Shown piece after piece: positions 1-11,806 of a stretch of 64,000 nt of DNA; position 1 is the stretch's first letter, and each line of letters begins with the position of its first letter. The position numbers were made by a program, and so were the translations under genes. Origin of the DNA: Pyropia yezoensis (lineage: Eukaryota > Rhodophyta > Bangiophyceae > Bangiales > Bangiaceae); the NCBI GenBank assembly GCA_009829735.1, contig CM020618.1:9081119-9145118 (forward strand), in the 5' to 3' direction. The notes beneath the pieces were generated by a model. It did not search any database, had not been told where the DNA came from, and saw only the letters and a program-made list of their open reading frames with translations.

Positions 1-1053
1 CAGGCCCTGCCCCCTTCTCCCCCCCACCCCCCGCCCCCTTCCCCCCCCACCCCCCGCCCCCTTCCCCCCCCCACCTCCCGCCTCCTTCTGCCCCCCTCCC
101 CCCCCACCTCCCGCCTCCTTCTGCCCCCCTCCCCCCCCCCCCCCGCCCTCGCCCCCCTTCCCCCCGCCGCCACCCCCTGGCCCCGCGGCGGCGGCGGTGG
201 CCGCATTGGCCCCCGCACCCCCCCTCCATCCCCCCTGTCTCCCCCCCCCCCCCCCCCCCCTCCCCCTTCCACCGGGGGCGCCATGGCCCCTGCCCCCCCG
301 CGACCGTCACCAAGCGGCTGCAGTTTAGCCCGCCGACGCCCGCGAGCGGCGGGGGCGGCTCCCCCCCCCCCACCCCCCCACCCCCCCCCCCCCCCCGCCC
401 CCCCCCTCGCCCCCCACCCGACGGCGGGCGCGAGGCGCCGCTGCCGCCGCCGTTGGGCACCCCCGTCGGCACCCGCACGGCGACGCCCTCCACCTCCACG
501 CTGTCGTCGACCACCCCGCGGGGGGGCGCGCCGTCCACGGGCGGGGGGGGGGCCCCGGCGCCGCGGGCGCTGCCGGCGCCACCTCGGCCGCCACGGACGC
601 GGTGGACCCGCCTCCCGCCGCCCCCCCCCCTGCGACGGTGCCCCCCCCCACCGCCGCCCCCCCTCCCCCACCCGCTGCAGCCGCCGCTGTGGCGGCCGTC
701 CCCCCCCCTCCTCCCCCCCGCCGCCGGCGCCACTGCCCATCCCCACCCCGGCCCACCGGCGCGGCAGCGACCGGCGCCCCCCCCCCGCCCCACCCCACGC
801 GCCGGCCGCCTCCCCTGACCGGTGGCGCCCCCCCCCCCTGGCGCGGGGGGGCGCCCCCCCCCGCGCGCCGCCGCCGCGACGGCGGCGGCCCGCCCGCCGC
901 TGCCGCTGCCGCGCCTGCCGCCGCTGCCGCCGCCCCGACGGCGCGGCCGCGGCCGCCGCTGCGGCCCGTCGCGGGCGCGCCGGGCGGCCGGGGGGGTGGG
1001 GGGGGGGGAGACGGCCGCCAGTGGCGGTGGGGGCGGGAGCGGCGGCGACGGCA

Positions 1054-1094
<41 letters not shown>

Positions 1095-1823
1095 AGCAGC
1101 GGCGGCGGCGGCGGCGCGCAAGGCGGGGGGCCCGCGGCGGCCAAGGCGGTGGGGGGCGGCGCGCCGCGACCGGCGGCGGCGACGGTGGCCGCGCGGCCGC
1201 CAGCGGCGGCGGCGGCGGCCACGGGGCGACCGCCGCCGCCGCCGCCGCCGCCGCCGCTACGAGACGCCCCAGCGGCCACCCGCGCCGCGGCGGCTGCCAG
1301 GCGAGCGGCGGCCGCAGCGGCGGCGGCGACGGGCGGTGGGCGCCCGCGGCCCGACGCGGGCGCGTCGCCGGCGGCGGGTGCCGCGGCTGGCGGCGGTGGC
1401 CCCACCCGCCGGCCGCCGCCGCCGGCGGCGGGTGCCGCGGCTGGCGGCGGTGGCCCCACTCGCCGGCCGCCGCCGCCGGCTGCCGCCGCCGGGGGGCGGC
1501 CGCGCCCGAGTGGCCGCCACGCGCCCGCGGCCGCCACGGCGTCAACGGGGCGCGCCGCGGCGGCGGCGGCGACGGCGGCGGCGGCGACGGCGACGGCGGC
1601 AGCGGGGCGGCCGCGGCGGGGACCCCCGTTGGCCTCGTCCTCGGCCGCCGCCGCCGCTGCCGCTGCGCCCGCGGCGCCGGCCGCCGCCGCCCGGCGGGCC
1701 GCCGCGACCGCCGCCGCCCGGCGGGCCGCCGCGACCGCCGCGGCCGCCCGGCGAGCGTCGGCGGCCGCAGCGGCGGCGGCAGTGGCGCCCACACGGCCAC
1801 GGCCAGCGGCCGGGGTGCCGTGC

Positions 1824-1854
<31 letters not shown>

Positions 1855-2113
1855 TCGGCGGCGGCGTGCGGCGGGCGGCGGCGACAGCGGTGGCGGCCGC
1901 CGTCGGCCCCGTCGCCCAGCCGCCACCGCCAGCTCCCGCCAGCGCGGGTGGCGGGGCGGCGGCGGCGGCGGTCGCGCCCTCCCCCCCCCGCGCCGCCATC
2001 AGCGCCTGCCGGCCCGCCGCTCTCACCGCTGCCGTCACCACTGGCGTGAATGGGGCCAGCGCCCCCCCCCCCCCCCCCCCTGGCTGCCCCCCCCCCCCCC
2101 CCCCCCACCACCC
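1..2113. repeat. Low-complexity C-tract and (GGC)n region, no supported gene
   Basis: The first 280 bases are nearly pure C with short tandem units built from CCCCCGCCCCCTT and CCTCCTTCTGCCCCCC. From about 280 to 2100 the DNA is CCG/GGC-rich with runs of up to 15 C. Several long open frames overlap here on both strands, but they encode only Pro, Ala, Gly and Arg and have no domain. I read them as artefacts of composition and report no gene. The right edge abuts the truncated end of retroelement A through a C-rich junction at 2040-2114. Confidence 0.75.
1367..1474. repeat. 54-bp tandem duplication
   Basis: Two adjacent copies of a 54-bp GC-rich unit start at 1367 and 1421. They are identical over most of their length, with one C-to-T difference near the end of the second copy. 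The unit lies inside the GGC-rich stretch. Confidence 0.7.
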
Positions 2114-2115
2114 CT

Positions 2116-3147
2116 GAGGAGATGCTCCGCCTCCACAAGTTTATCGAGTGGGAGAGCATCGAGCACAACTTGCGTCGCCCCACTCGTGGGCCCAAGGACG
2201 ATGGCGCACTTCGCCAGTTCGTATGGGTCGCTCGTGAACTTCACGACGGCCGTGTGGTCCTACGAGAGGGGTTGGGCATCGGGGACTACCCGTATGCCCC
2301 GGGGGTGGATCGCCACACTGCGCCACCCCCGGACAAGGCCATAGTTATGGCCGTACCCTCATATGATGACCATATGACTCAACCCACTGCGGGGGCCCCA
2401 AGTCGGGGTCGCAGTTACACCCGGGTCCCGCCACCTCGGCGTGCCCCTCCGCTTCCTCCTGTTCCCTACCAGCCGCACGGGGACATCCCGATCAGCGTGG
2501 CCGTGGAGTCGTCTACTCCGGTGTCCCCCATCTTGGGGGCCACCCTCCTGACGGTATACCCCAAGTTGGTGTTACCGCCCACGCCTCTAACCTCAGAGAT
2601 GATGATCACCACGTTGGTGCGCACCATTTCCAGGTTGGCCGCGTCGACCGCAACCCTTCAAACTTCCGAGACTCCCCAACTTGAGGAGCGCGCTCGTACG
2701 GCAGTGGCGACCGCGAGCTGCGAGTCGGTGGCGGAGTTTATGACGGCCGAGTTGGCTCGCATCGGGGCTATTATGCCCCAGCCAGCCCCACTTGGGCGTG
2801 GCAAGCGTCGCGCGAGCCGGGCTTACTCGCCTCCTCGCCGTCGTCGCCGACACTCGCGGCGCTCTCCCTCCGTGTCGGAAGACGAGTTGTCTTACTCCGT
2901 CTCGGAGTCCTCGACTCCGTCAGAGTCGGAGTCGGTCCGGCGTCTGCGTCGCCAACTGGCGCGCAAGACTAAACAGAAGGGCAGCCGCGGTCGTCGCCAC
3001 TTGCGCGACCGTGAGGGGCGCGGTGGTTCTGACTTGGAGCCGCCGCCCCCACCGACTGTTGGGGAGCGTTATCGCCGTGGGTCTCGCCGCTCGCCTCCAC
3101 GTGAGGGCGAGGGCCGTGGGGTTGGAGAGTCTAGCATGCATGCCTAG
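2116..3147 (+). pseudogene. aORF of element A, 5'-truncated
   Basis: The retained portion starts at EEMLRLHKF and runs without a stop to 3147, about 343 codons. It matches element B's aORF from B position 20488 on. It contains the end of the globular region (ALRQFVWVARELHDG), a proline-rich linker, a short helical segment and an Arg/Ser-rich tail (RRRRRHSRR and similar). At the place where B has a TGA, A has TTA (Leu), so A shows that the linker can be read through. The upstream open frame is only low-complexity CCC codons. Function is unknown. It lies on the strand opposite gag-pol and ends 111 bp from the pol stop. Confidence 0.7.
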
Positions 3148-3251
3148 TTGGCAGCTGCCTTTGTTGTGAGAGTGTGAGGGTTAGGGCTGTAGTTAAAAGC
3201 CACTCTGCGTACCACTTCGACTTGAAGCACTCGCTTGGCATTGTTACTCGG

Positions 3252-3274
3252 CCTTCCCTCACGTTGAGGGAGGG
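3252..3274. terminator. Hairpin between convergent aORF and pol (element A)
   Basis: CCTTCCCTCA-CGT-TGAGGGAGGG can form a 10-bp stem with one G-T pair and a 3-base loop. It overlaps the pol stop codon (3259-3261, minus). The same hairpin is present in element B. It sits where the two opposite transcripts would meet, so a role in 3'-end formation is possible but inferred. Confidence 0.35.
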
Positions 3275-6200
3275 CTGTTAGGGTCTATCTCATTCCGGGC
3301 GCAGTATGCCCGGACCTCCTCAGCGGGAAGGTCCTCCACGTATTCCCACGTATCATCCTTGGCTTTGTAGCCGAACCAACGCACCCTCAACATGAGGCGG
3401 TCAGTGTCTTCATCCCAGCCGTGGTCGATGAACTTATCGAACACGTACTCCAGCGGGCCCTGTTTGGCCGCAGGCAGTGAGGGGAGGCGCCACGCTTCTA
3501 ACGCACGCGCCCAAGCTGGGTCGCCTGCAGGCGGTGGTGCAACTTTGACCACGTCCTGTCCGTTCACTGTGCGGACCCCATCGTCACTTTCGATGGTGAA
3601 GCGCCGCCCATCAGTACGAAGGACCTGGTACGGCCCCTTCGTCTGGAATACCAACTTACCCCCAGTTGGGGTGTGTGAGTGTACCAGCACCCAGTCACCC
3701 TGCTCGGGGACATGCTTAGCATTGCGCACATTTTTGTCAAAGGTACGCTTGTAGCGCTTTTGTGCTTTGTCCATCTCAGCCCTGACTTTAGGGATGAGGT
3801 TTTCAAGCCTAGCAGCGAACTCCGCCTTACTCTCAGTGGGAGTAGGCGTACCGCCGCCATCCTCCCTAGTTGGGAGCGGCCGCCGCACGGCAATAGACCG
3901 CACGCGACGGGGGGTCACAAAAGCGAGGGGTACTTCCCCGGTAGATGAGTGAACCTGCGAATTGTAGGCAGTGGTAAGAATAGAAATGTATTGGTCCCAC
4001 GTTTTCACGTGCTCACTCACATACAGTGCGACCCCTCACTTGGCCGCCCCGCAGTTGTGCCGATCGGCACAACTGAGGGGGGGGTACGCGTGAAGTGGCC
4101 CGGCCGGGCGGCTCATATTCGGGCGATTGACGGGTGCTGATTGGCTCATACCGTCCAGATCGCTGAAATCTGAACATCTCAGGACAACTGTCGGACACTG
4201 GAAGGGGGGCCACCTCCTTGGTCTACCCCAGGGCAAGTGAGGGGTCGCACTGTAGTGGCGCAGCTGCCTAACAATAGTTTTGTTGAAGCGCTCCACCTGC
4301 TCATTGGTTTGTGGGTGGTAGGGGGTGGCATAGTTTGCCTTAACCCCCAACATATCCAGCACTCCCTGAAACAGTACAGACGCAAATTGCGGTCCATTGT
4401 CCGATAGTGTACTATCCGGGATGCCATACGCGGCAACCCAGTGATCTAGAAAGGCTGACACGACCGACATGGCCGTGATCTCTGCCAGTGGGATCGCTCG
4501 CGTAAGTTTCGTGAAGCGGTCACAGATAACCAGGAGGTACTGGTTGCCCTCCTCGGTCACTGGCAGCGGCCCAAGGATGTCCATCGCCAACGCGGCGAAG
4601 GGCTCCTTGGCCGGGAACAATAGCATAGCCGTAGTAGGCCGCCGTTCCATCAGACGATTCTGTGCACAACTTGTGCAGGCAGCCACCCAACTGTAGATGT
4701 CCACCACCATGGACGGCCAGTAGTACCTGGTCCTCAGGGTCTGGTACAGTTTACTAGACCCCAGGTGTCCACCCGTGGGAGCGTTATGCTCCCTCTCAAG
4801 GATACTGTCCTTGAGGGATGCGGGGACGACAAGTTGTTCGGTCCCCTGGAATACCCCCCTCCTCATGAGAAGGCCATCGTCTCCCAGAAAGAACCGCGTC
4901 TCCGCCACTGTATCCAGTGTATCCCTCTGCGACTTGCAGAAGGGATCCTCGGCCTGGGCCTTCACCACCTCGTCCAGGGACAGGGGCAAGTACTTCTTGT
5001 TCCCTGGCGCCTCGGGGTTCAACACCTGACCCGAGCGCGTGACTACCCCCACGATGGGGATGTCCTCATCGACCGGGTTAGTATCCAGCCCCTCGGTAGG
5101 TACCCGAGAGAGGCCGTCGGCAAGGGCATGTTGCCTGCCAGGTCGGTACTCAATATCAAAATTGAAGGGTGCCAGTCGCACCCTCCACCGGTTGAGACGA
5201 GTATTCGTACAGTCCGTCTTAAAGATGAACTGCAACGCGCGGTGGTCACAGCGGATGAGGAACTTCTCACCCTCTAGGTAGTGACGAAGTGACGTCAACG
5301 CCCACACCACTGCGAGTCCTTCCAACTTGGTGACTCCGTAGTTCTTCTCGGCCGAGTTCAGCCCCTTGCTGAAGTATCCCACCGGCAAGTACTCCTTGTC
5401 CGGCTGCTGCTGAAGCAACACACAACCAAGTTGGTCGTAGCTAGCGTCCACATCTAGGATGTAGTGGCCTCCCAACCTGGGAATAGCCAGGATAGGGAGC
5501 TTCAGCAGAAGGTCCCGAAGAGTCTCAAAGGATTCCTGCTCCACCCGACTTGGGGGAGGCAGGTTCTTCGGTAGCGTTGAGCTCACTAACTCATTCAACG
5601 GCTTCGCCACCTTGGCGAAGCCCTTGGTGAAACGTCGGTACACGTTACACATCCCGAGGAAGCTCCTCATCTTGGTCTGAGTCCGGGGGTACTGAGCCTT
5701 ACGAATGGCCCTCAAGTTCTTCTCGTGGACACTGAGACGCCCCGGACGGACAACATGTCCCAAGTATTCCACCTCTTGAGTGAAGAGGTGGCACTTACTC
5801 GCCTTCAGTGACACACCGGCGTCAGCAAGTAGCTTGAACACCTGGCCAAGATGGCCAATGTGTTCCTCCGGACTTCGGGAGAACACAATGATATCGTCTA
5901 GGTACACGAGACAGATCTGCCACCGTACTCCGGCCAGAATCATGTCCATAGCGCGCTGGAAAGTTGCCGGTGCGTTACACAGGCCAAACGGTAGACGCTT
6001 GCACTGGTAGGTACCACAGTGACAGGTAAAGGTAGTTTTATGCCTGTCCTCCGGGGCAATGGGAATTCGCCAGTACCCCGCGTTACAATCCAGGGTAGAG
6101 AACACGTTCGCCTCCCCCAGAGAGTCCAGACAGTCGTCCATCCTAGGTAGGGGATAACTGTCCTTCACCGTGCTCTCGTTGAGCTTACGGTAGTCAATAC

Positions 6201-7473
6201 AAAACCGGGGGGTCCCATCAACTTTGGGGACGATAACCACCGGACTCACCCACTCGGCGTTACTGGTCTCGATAACATCGAGGGCCTCCATGCGAGCAAC
6301 TTGCTCCTTAACGAGGGCCCTTGAACGAAGTCCTCCCCTATACGGTTGTTGGCGTATAGGGGGTGCACCGGGCTTCAACTCGATCCGGTGTTGGGTGGCT
6401 CTCATGAGTCCCAATTGACCATCCCACAACTTGTGATATTGGTCCAAGAGGCGTTCAACTTGAACCCTCAACCTGGGTGGGACACCCTCCATGTTCACAT
6501 GGGGTCGAGGAGAGGCGGCCGACTTGGCTTGATGCTTCTCCTTTCCAGACTTCGGGTCGCTACTTGCGCCCGCGTTGAGGGTGACCGCTACTACCGGTCC
6601 CTCGTGTTGGTCGATATAGCCGAACTTGGCTCCCGACTTGAAGTACTTGGGCGACGAGCTCAGGTTCATCACTTGGATCCTCCACGGGACTCCGGCTTTG
6701 GAGTCCATCGTGCCAAGGGCAACATGCACTTGGTGCTTGCGAGCAAGACGAGGGTAAGGGTGCACCAACCCGTTCCCCGTATAATCAGTTACAACGTCAA
6801 CGTGCGCCACCGAGTTGGGGGGCAACGTGACTTTACGGGCTAAACGCAGGGTGGCAGTAAACCCTTCCCTCACAGAGCAAACAAGCTTCGACTGTGAGAC
6901 TGACACAGGAGCCACAGACTTTCCCTTACCAAGGATGGGGATAGTCTCCCCATTCATCAACTTGACCCAGTACTCAGGGCCACAAATCAAAGGCACTTGT
7001 GTAACAACATAAGGTGTACCCAGAAGCAGGGGTACCGATATATTCTCAACTACACCATAGGTCACGTCGACCTCATGGGTCCCCAACCTAGTTGGTAGGG
7101 TCACGGCACCAATGATGGGAAGTACCCCACCATTGATATCGATCAGATGGTCAGCTTTAGACTTCCAGCGTTGGAGCTTCATCTCCTTTGGTAATAGCGA
7201 CTTGCGTATCAAGGAGGCTCCTGACCCGGTATCAAGTACGATACGGGCACAACAGGCGCGGCCGGGGGCAAGTTGCACCCGTCCAGCCACCTGGAAGCTC
7301 TCACCCGTCAGCACCGCGATGACCCGACGTGGGTTTACGTTCTTGGGGAGTCCTACCCGAGGTGGGCGGACTCCCTTAGGTCGCCGCAGTATCCGGCACG
7401 GTTGATTCGTCCTCTTGACCCACTTGGCCGAGGTTGCCGTTGTGAGCTTCGGACGACCAGCCCCAACGGTCAT
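3259..7473 (-). pseudogene. Ty3/gypsy pol of element A, split by a MITE
   Basis: The polyprotein has protease (DTGSGASLI), reverse transcriptase (YLDDIIVFS), RNase H (ILDVDASYDQLG), an integrase zinc finger (H-H-C-C ending CTSCAQN) and an integrase core (AMDILGPLPV, DNGPQFAS, then VERFNK). It ends in a chromodomain-like segment (RWFGYKAKDDTWEYVEDL). The frame is open from 7473 down to the MITE at 4252-4024 and resumes after it to 3259. The break falls just after the integrase glutamate, so no complete product is expected. Pol starts with an ATG that overlaps the gag stop as ATGA. Identity to element B's intact pol is very high. Confidence 0.85.
4024..4252. mobile_element. MITE with 19-bp TIRs and TA target duplication
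   Basis: The insertion begins CAGTGCGACCCCTCACTTG and ends with its exact reverse complement. It is flanked by TA on both sides (4022-4023 and 4253-4254). The uninterrupted site in element B has a single TA at the same place, so the boundaries are exact. There is no coding capacity. A perfect 24-bp palindrome lies at 4052-4075. A TA duplication with CAGT-type ends is typical of Tc1/mariner/pogo elements, so a pogo-like transposase could have mobilised it. That link is inferred. Confidence 0.9.
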
Positions 7474-8325
7474 TCGTTTCCCGCCGACTTGGCGTCCGAA
7501 TCTGAGGACGAAGGGGAAGACGACGAGTCCGAGGACGACGTGTCCGCCCCCTTCGCCGAGGGTGTGGCGACCGCCACTACCGGTCGAGACCCACCCTCGC
7601 GGCGTGAACGTACTTCGTTCGTAGCCGACTTCTTACTCGCATTCCTAACAAGTTGTTGGATGCGTTTACTCAACTTGGGGCAATCATATGCCCAGTGTCC
7701 ATCGGAGTTGCAGTTCCAACACCGATTGTCAGTTCCCGGAGGGGTCTTCCCAACTGGGGAAGACGAAGAGGTACCCTGGGAAGTTCCCACGGCAGCTACC
7801 ACCCTCTCCTTGCGGGTTCGGCGTGCCTCTCTCAACTCTCTGGCCTGGCGCGCCTCCTCCCGTTCCTTGGCCAACTCGGCCTGACGCTCCTGGCGTTGTT
7901 CCTCCCGCAACTTGCGGTAGGCCTCGCCTCTGCGGTAGGCGAACCTAGCCAACTCGGCCAGGGTCGCCCGGGCAGTGTTATGCTCCCGGGTCTCCATCCG
8001 GACTGACCAATGGAGTCCCTCCACAAACCGACTCTTCACCACAGCTTGTGGATGAAGAAACCCACAAAGATTGTTGAGCTTACGGACTCGCTCCGCAAAG
8101 GACAACTCGTCCTCCGCCTCTTCCTGATGGGCCTGCGTAAACTCCTCGACTTGAGAAGCCAGCGCCGCTTCGTCAACCATGGCTCTCAACAACCAGTTGA
8201 CGAGCTCCAAATAGGACGTCACCTCCCCAGCGCCTCCACTTGAGGAGCTGGGCATGACGGACATAAGTTCTGTCCGCAGGTCTCCCTTCGTAAACTCCTG
8301 TAGCATGTAAAAAGCCATGCCTTCA
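7470..8325 (-). pseudogene. Ty3/gypsy gag of element A, C-terminal part
   Basis: The retained part covers the end of the capsid-like region (EGMAFYMLQEFTKGD), an Arg/Glu-rich coiled stretch and a CCHC zinc knuckle CWNCNSDGHWAYDC (C-X2-C-X4-H-X4-C). It ends in an acidic Ser/Asp tail with the C-terminus SAGNE. The gag stop overlaps the pol start (ATGA). Upstream the frame runs into the E2 LTR, so about 36 residues there are not gag. The N-terminal two thirds present in element B are missing. Confidence 0.8.
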
Positions 8326-8688
8326 TGTAGCACAATAGGAATCCCTTGCACGTCCACTCTCAGGGAACACTCACCAGGGGGGATCGGCACCAACGTCACC
8401 GGGAGGCCAAGGTTGCTGTCCTTGGAGCGCAAGCCACGGGACCACGATGGGTGCCCAAATGGGAGGGGTTTGTTGTTCTACCTTGGCCGGCGGTGGATTC
8501 GCCGCCGGCCCCCTCGTTACAAACCCTCGGAGACACTACTAACTACCCTCCACCCCAAGATGCAAGTCCCTCTGGTCATACGTAACTTATAGATACCGTG
8601 ACCAGTCCGGACTCTCAAATTGAAAGCCAAGGATTAGAAGTAGCCCCCCTAACATTAGGGTCACAATACGGACAACCATATTGCTACA
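8326..8688 (-). repeat. 3' LTR of element E2
   Basis: The 363-bp block has matching inverted ends, TGTAGCA at the left and TGCTACA at the right. It interrupts the A gag frame at its left edge and abuts a purine tract at its right edge, as expected for a 3' LTR on the minus strand. A strong hairpin with a 9-bp stem lies inside (8485-8493 with 8502-8510). There is only one copy in the window, so the boundaries rest on the ends and context. Confidence 0.75.
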
Positions 8689-8690
8689 TA

Positions 8691-8700
8691 TCCCCCCCTT
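8691..8700 (-). other. Polypurine tract of E2
   Basis: On the minus strand the sequence AAGGGGGGGA lies 2 bases before the LTR start TGTAGCA. This is the normal place for the primer of plus-strand DNA synthesis. Confidence 0.6.
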
Positions 8701-8702
8701 AG

Positions 8703-9277
8703 ATTCGGCCCGTCCTTGGGTCGAGTTGCATTCGGGTTTCCGAATGTAAGTGGGTCGCGTGACCGTTTACCAGTCGGGTGGGGCTTTGCGCCCTTTCGCG
8801 ACAGACACCCCTTTTCGAGGTTGTCTGAGGGGGGTGCCCCCCTTTGTGTGGTACACACACGATCCGCTTTCCGGACCGTTAACTTCCCGATGCGGGTTTT
8901 TGTTCACGACCCCCTTTTCCGGGGTGGGTGGTGCAAGTGGATCCGCCACCAGGTGTCTGGTGGTAGGGGTGCCCCTCTCGTGTGGCCGATTGAGTGGGGG
9001 GCGGGGGCTGCCCGCGTTGCGCGGGGGCGCTTTCGGGGTGACCCGTTCGTGGTTGCCCCGTACGGGGGTGTGGCCCAGCCCGCCCAGGTGCCTGGGTGGA
9101 GCGTGTTCATAGCTCCGTGGGGCGCGGGTTGACCCGCGCACTTGCGGCGCTTCTCGTGGCCATTTGTGGTCATAAACGCGGGTGCCCGCGCTTCCCTGGC
9201 TCGTCCTGGTGGTCCCACCGTCCCGGGTCGTCGCCGTCGACGGCTTGTGGGCGCGGGGGACTGTGCCACCCGTTACC
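8703..9277 (+). other. E2 spacer between 3' LTR and aORF
   Basis: This 575-bp stretch separates the polypurine tract from the first in-frame ATG of the aORF. I see no gene. It is packed with short inverted repeats, for example CCACCAGGTGTCTGGTGG at 8948-8965. It would form the 5' leader of an aORF transcript started in or near the LTR. Confidence 0.4.
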
Positions 9278-11806
9278 ATGTCCTATCCCCAGGTGCTTGA
9301 GGAGGAGGAAGACCTCCTGATCGGGGAGGAGATGGAGGACGACGCGCCTGTCGGTCCTGCCTCCGCGCGTTGCGGGGCGAGCTCGTCGGAAGACGACGAG
9401 CCTGTGGCGTCCGTCCGTGTGTCGGCCGGAGGACTGTCGCCCGTGTGCAGCGCCACGACGGTGCCGTCGGTCGGGGGTCAACCCGGCGGTCAACCGCGCG
9501 TGGCTGCTGCTACCCCCTCTCTGCCGGCTCCCCGGATGGAGCCTGGTGCCGGTGCCGGCTCGCCGCAGCTACCCCAAGATGGCCCGCTCTACGGCGGAAG
9601 CGGCGATTCCCGGCCGACTCCGGCTGGGCAAGGTGGTCCGGGTGTCCGGACTGTGATTCCTTCAGGCGATCCCGACGTTGACGTGGGTGGTGGTGGCGGT
9701 GCGACACCCGGTACGGCGAGTCAAGACGGTGCGGATGTCCGCACGGCCGGTGCTTCGGCTCCGGAGGCTGTCCAAGTGCCTTCCCCTTCCGAGGCGGGGG
9801 CGACGTCGACGGGTGGTGCCGGCGCCGGTACCCTACCCGCGGTGCCGCGGGCGTCGAGCGGTCAAGACGCTCCTTCCCCCATGGCGGTTGACACCGGGAG
9901 CTACTCCGGGCGGGTGCCCGCCCTACCTTTTCCTCCTCGTCCCCGTGGCCCGGCGCCGGTCCACCTACCCGTTGGGCTTCCGCCGGCGCCGGCGCTTCTT
10001 CCTGGGCCGGCCCGGGTTGCCCCGTTGGGCGGCCACGTCGGCCTGGTCGGTGGCGGCGTCGCCTCTGCGGGTGGCGGTACCGCTTCCGCGCGGGGCGGTG
10101 CCGCCTCTGCGGTGGGACACCCCCCGTTGTCGGTCTCCGAGCTGGTGGCTCGGGTGCGTAGCCTGACGGTGCAAGTAGCCATGGACTCAGGCGGTCGGAT
10201 GCGGGTGGACTTCTACCCGCCGGGCCGTCGTGGAGGTACCTCCCGCCCGGTCTCGTTGGACCCCTGTTGGGAGCGGGAGCTGGCTCGGCTGGTTGCCCAG
10301 CCTGACGCGGTTCGCGTCGAGCATCATTGGGTACTCAGCAAGCCGGACGACCGGCATGCTCAACTCTGGCGCGCCCGGGTCGGGCGGCCTGAGGCTACTC
10401 TGCACCCCGCTTTTGGGGTGTGCGACTTGGTTGCCCCCGCGATGCCGCGGGAGGTGGATTACCCTGCGGGTGCCCGCGCGGTGGCTGCTTCTCAGACCCC
10501 TGTGGCCTTCGGGCAGCTTGTGCCTGGTACCAACCGGTATCCCGGTTTGGACTACTACCCGGGGGATCCCCCGTATCTGTGGCTGAGGCCGCCCTTCCCG
10601 ACCATGGGTGGCTTGAAGTCAGCTTCCAGCTGGCGTCGAAACCATGGTGTCATGGCGGACCCATTCCGCACGGATATAACGTGCGCGTTGCAGACCGGTA
10701 ACGGTCGTGCTCCCGTGTACACTCTGTTGCGCCCGCCTGGGTGGCAAGAAGGGTGGGAGCCCGCCCCGGCTTTCCGGTTTGACACCGGTCCTTGCCTGCG
10801 CTACTTCGGCAGTGTGCTGGCCGCTCGGCCCACGCATGTGCTGCAGGGTGTCTTCACCCTCGAGGTTACCCTCGGGCAGGTCTCTTCCTTCCTGTTGTCG
10901 GCCCGCCGACAGGGTCGGCTTTTCCATCTTCCGACGGGTGTCCGTCGGCACCTTGGGGAGCTAGGCGTTACCTCCATTGCTACTGGGACGGGGTTAACCC
11001 GTGAGCTGACTGCGCTCGTGGCCGTTCACGATGCCGTGAACTGGTCGGCGGTGGCGACCTTGCCGCCGTTCCGCGACGCGCAACCGGGAACGCTCCCGCT
11101 GCCTCGTCACTCGCTACGTGTCCGCCGAGTTATCTCGGGTGAGGATGGATACCAGGGGTGGGCATCCACCGAGTCGGTACCAGGCCTGGGTATTCCCGTG
11201 GTTCTGCCCGACCCTCTCCAGGTGGGAACCCCCTGGTTCGGTAACCCGACTCCTATGGGGACGGGTCGCCGTCGCCGTGAGTAGGACTCTACTGGTGGGG
11301 GCCGCGAGACGTATCGTCATCGTGGGGAGTTCCACCGGGTTCCCGGTGGGCGTTCTGCCCAGGACTCTGGTCCTCCTTCACGGTCGTACCGTGCTCCTTA
11401 CCAGCTACCGCCGTCTCCGGCGGTGGCGGTGTCCACTCCTCCGGCTGTAGCTCCGGTTCCTCCGGTGGCATCGCTGGCTCCCGTCATGCCCGACGGGGGC
11501 CCTCGCTTGTGGGATGAGGGCGTTAACGCCCTTCTCTCTCGTGAGTTGTCGGAGGCGCCTCCGGTTAGTTGGGGGGACATCCCCCCAGCTGCTGCGCTGG
11601 TCGGTACCGCGCGTTGCCTCGGTTGGGTGCTCAACCGCCTACAGATGGCTCTGGATGCTGTGGAGGCTGGTGACAGCACTCTGGTGCATCTTAGCGCTGA
11701 GGTAGCTCAAGCGCTCAACCGGCGTGAGATAGCCGACCGTTGGAGTACGGAAGTGTACGCGGCGACGCGTGACTGGCCTCCCTCGGACAGTGGGTCTACC
11801 CACTGA
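9278..11806 (+). pseudogene. aORF of element E2, one internal TAG
   Basis: The frame runs from ATG 9278 (MSYPQVLEEEEDLLIGEE) to 11806, 843 codons, with one in-frame TAG at 11282-11284 (codon 669). Residues 1-300 are acidic, then Gly/Ala/Pro-rich. Residues 300-640 look globular. The segment FGSVLAARPTHVLQG followed by RRQGRLFHLP aligns with FGSVMLTAGPDHLVW and RRGMLWHLP of element B's aORF. After the stop, the segment LVGTARCLGWVLNRLQ aligns with LVRTISWLAASTATLQ of B. Both the domain order and the orientation relative to gag-pol are shared. The function is unknown and I recognise no family. Upstream GTG codons were not chosen as the start. Confidence 0.65.

Larger units (their letters stand above)
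2114..8325 (-). mobile_element. Element A: truncated Ty3/gypsy chromovirus
   Basis: This is a second, closely related copy of element B. From 2115 to 8325 the two align almost base for base, except for a 229-bp insertion in A. On the minus strand it holds the gag C-terminus, then pol. On the plus strand it holds the C-terminal part of the antisense frame (aORF). Both ends are missing. The left end stops in a C-run in the middle of aORF. The right end is cut at 8325 by the LTR of element E2, so the gag N-terminus and the 5' LTR are not attached. No LTR of A remains in the window. Confidence 0.85.

Noticed and set aside
283..2049. Several overlapping open frames of 400-590 codons on both strands
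   Set aside because: They encode only Pro, Ala, Arg and Gly, overlap one another in most frames, and show no domain. GGC/CCG repeats leave all frames open.
8326..8432. Apparent N-terminus of the gag of element A
   Set aside because: These residues are read from the E2 LTR. The gag homology to element B ends at 8325.
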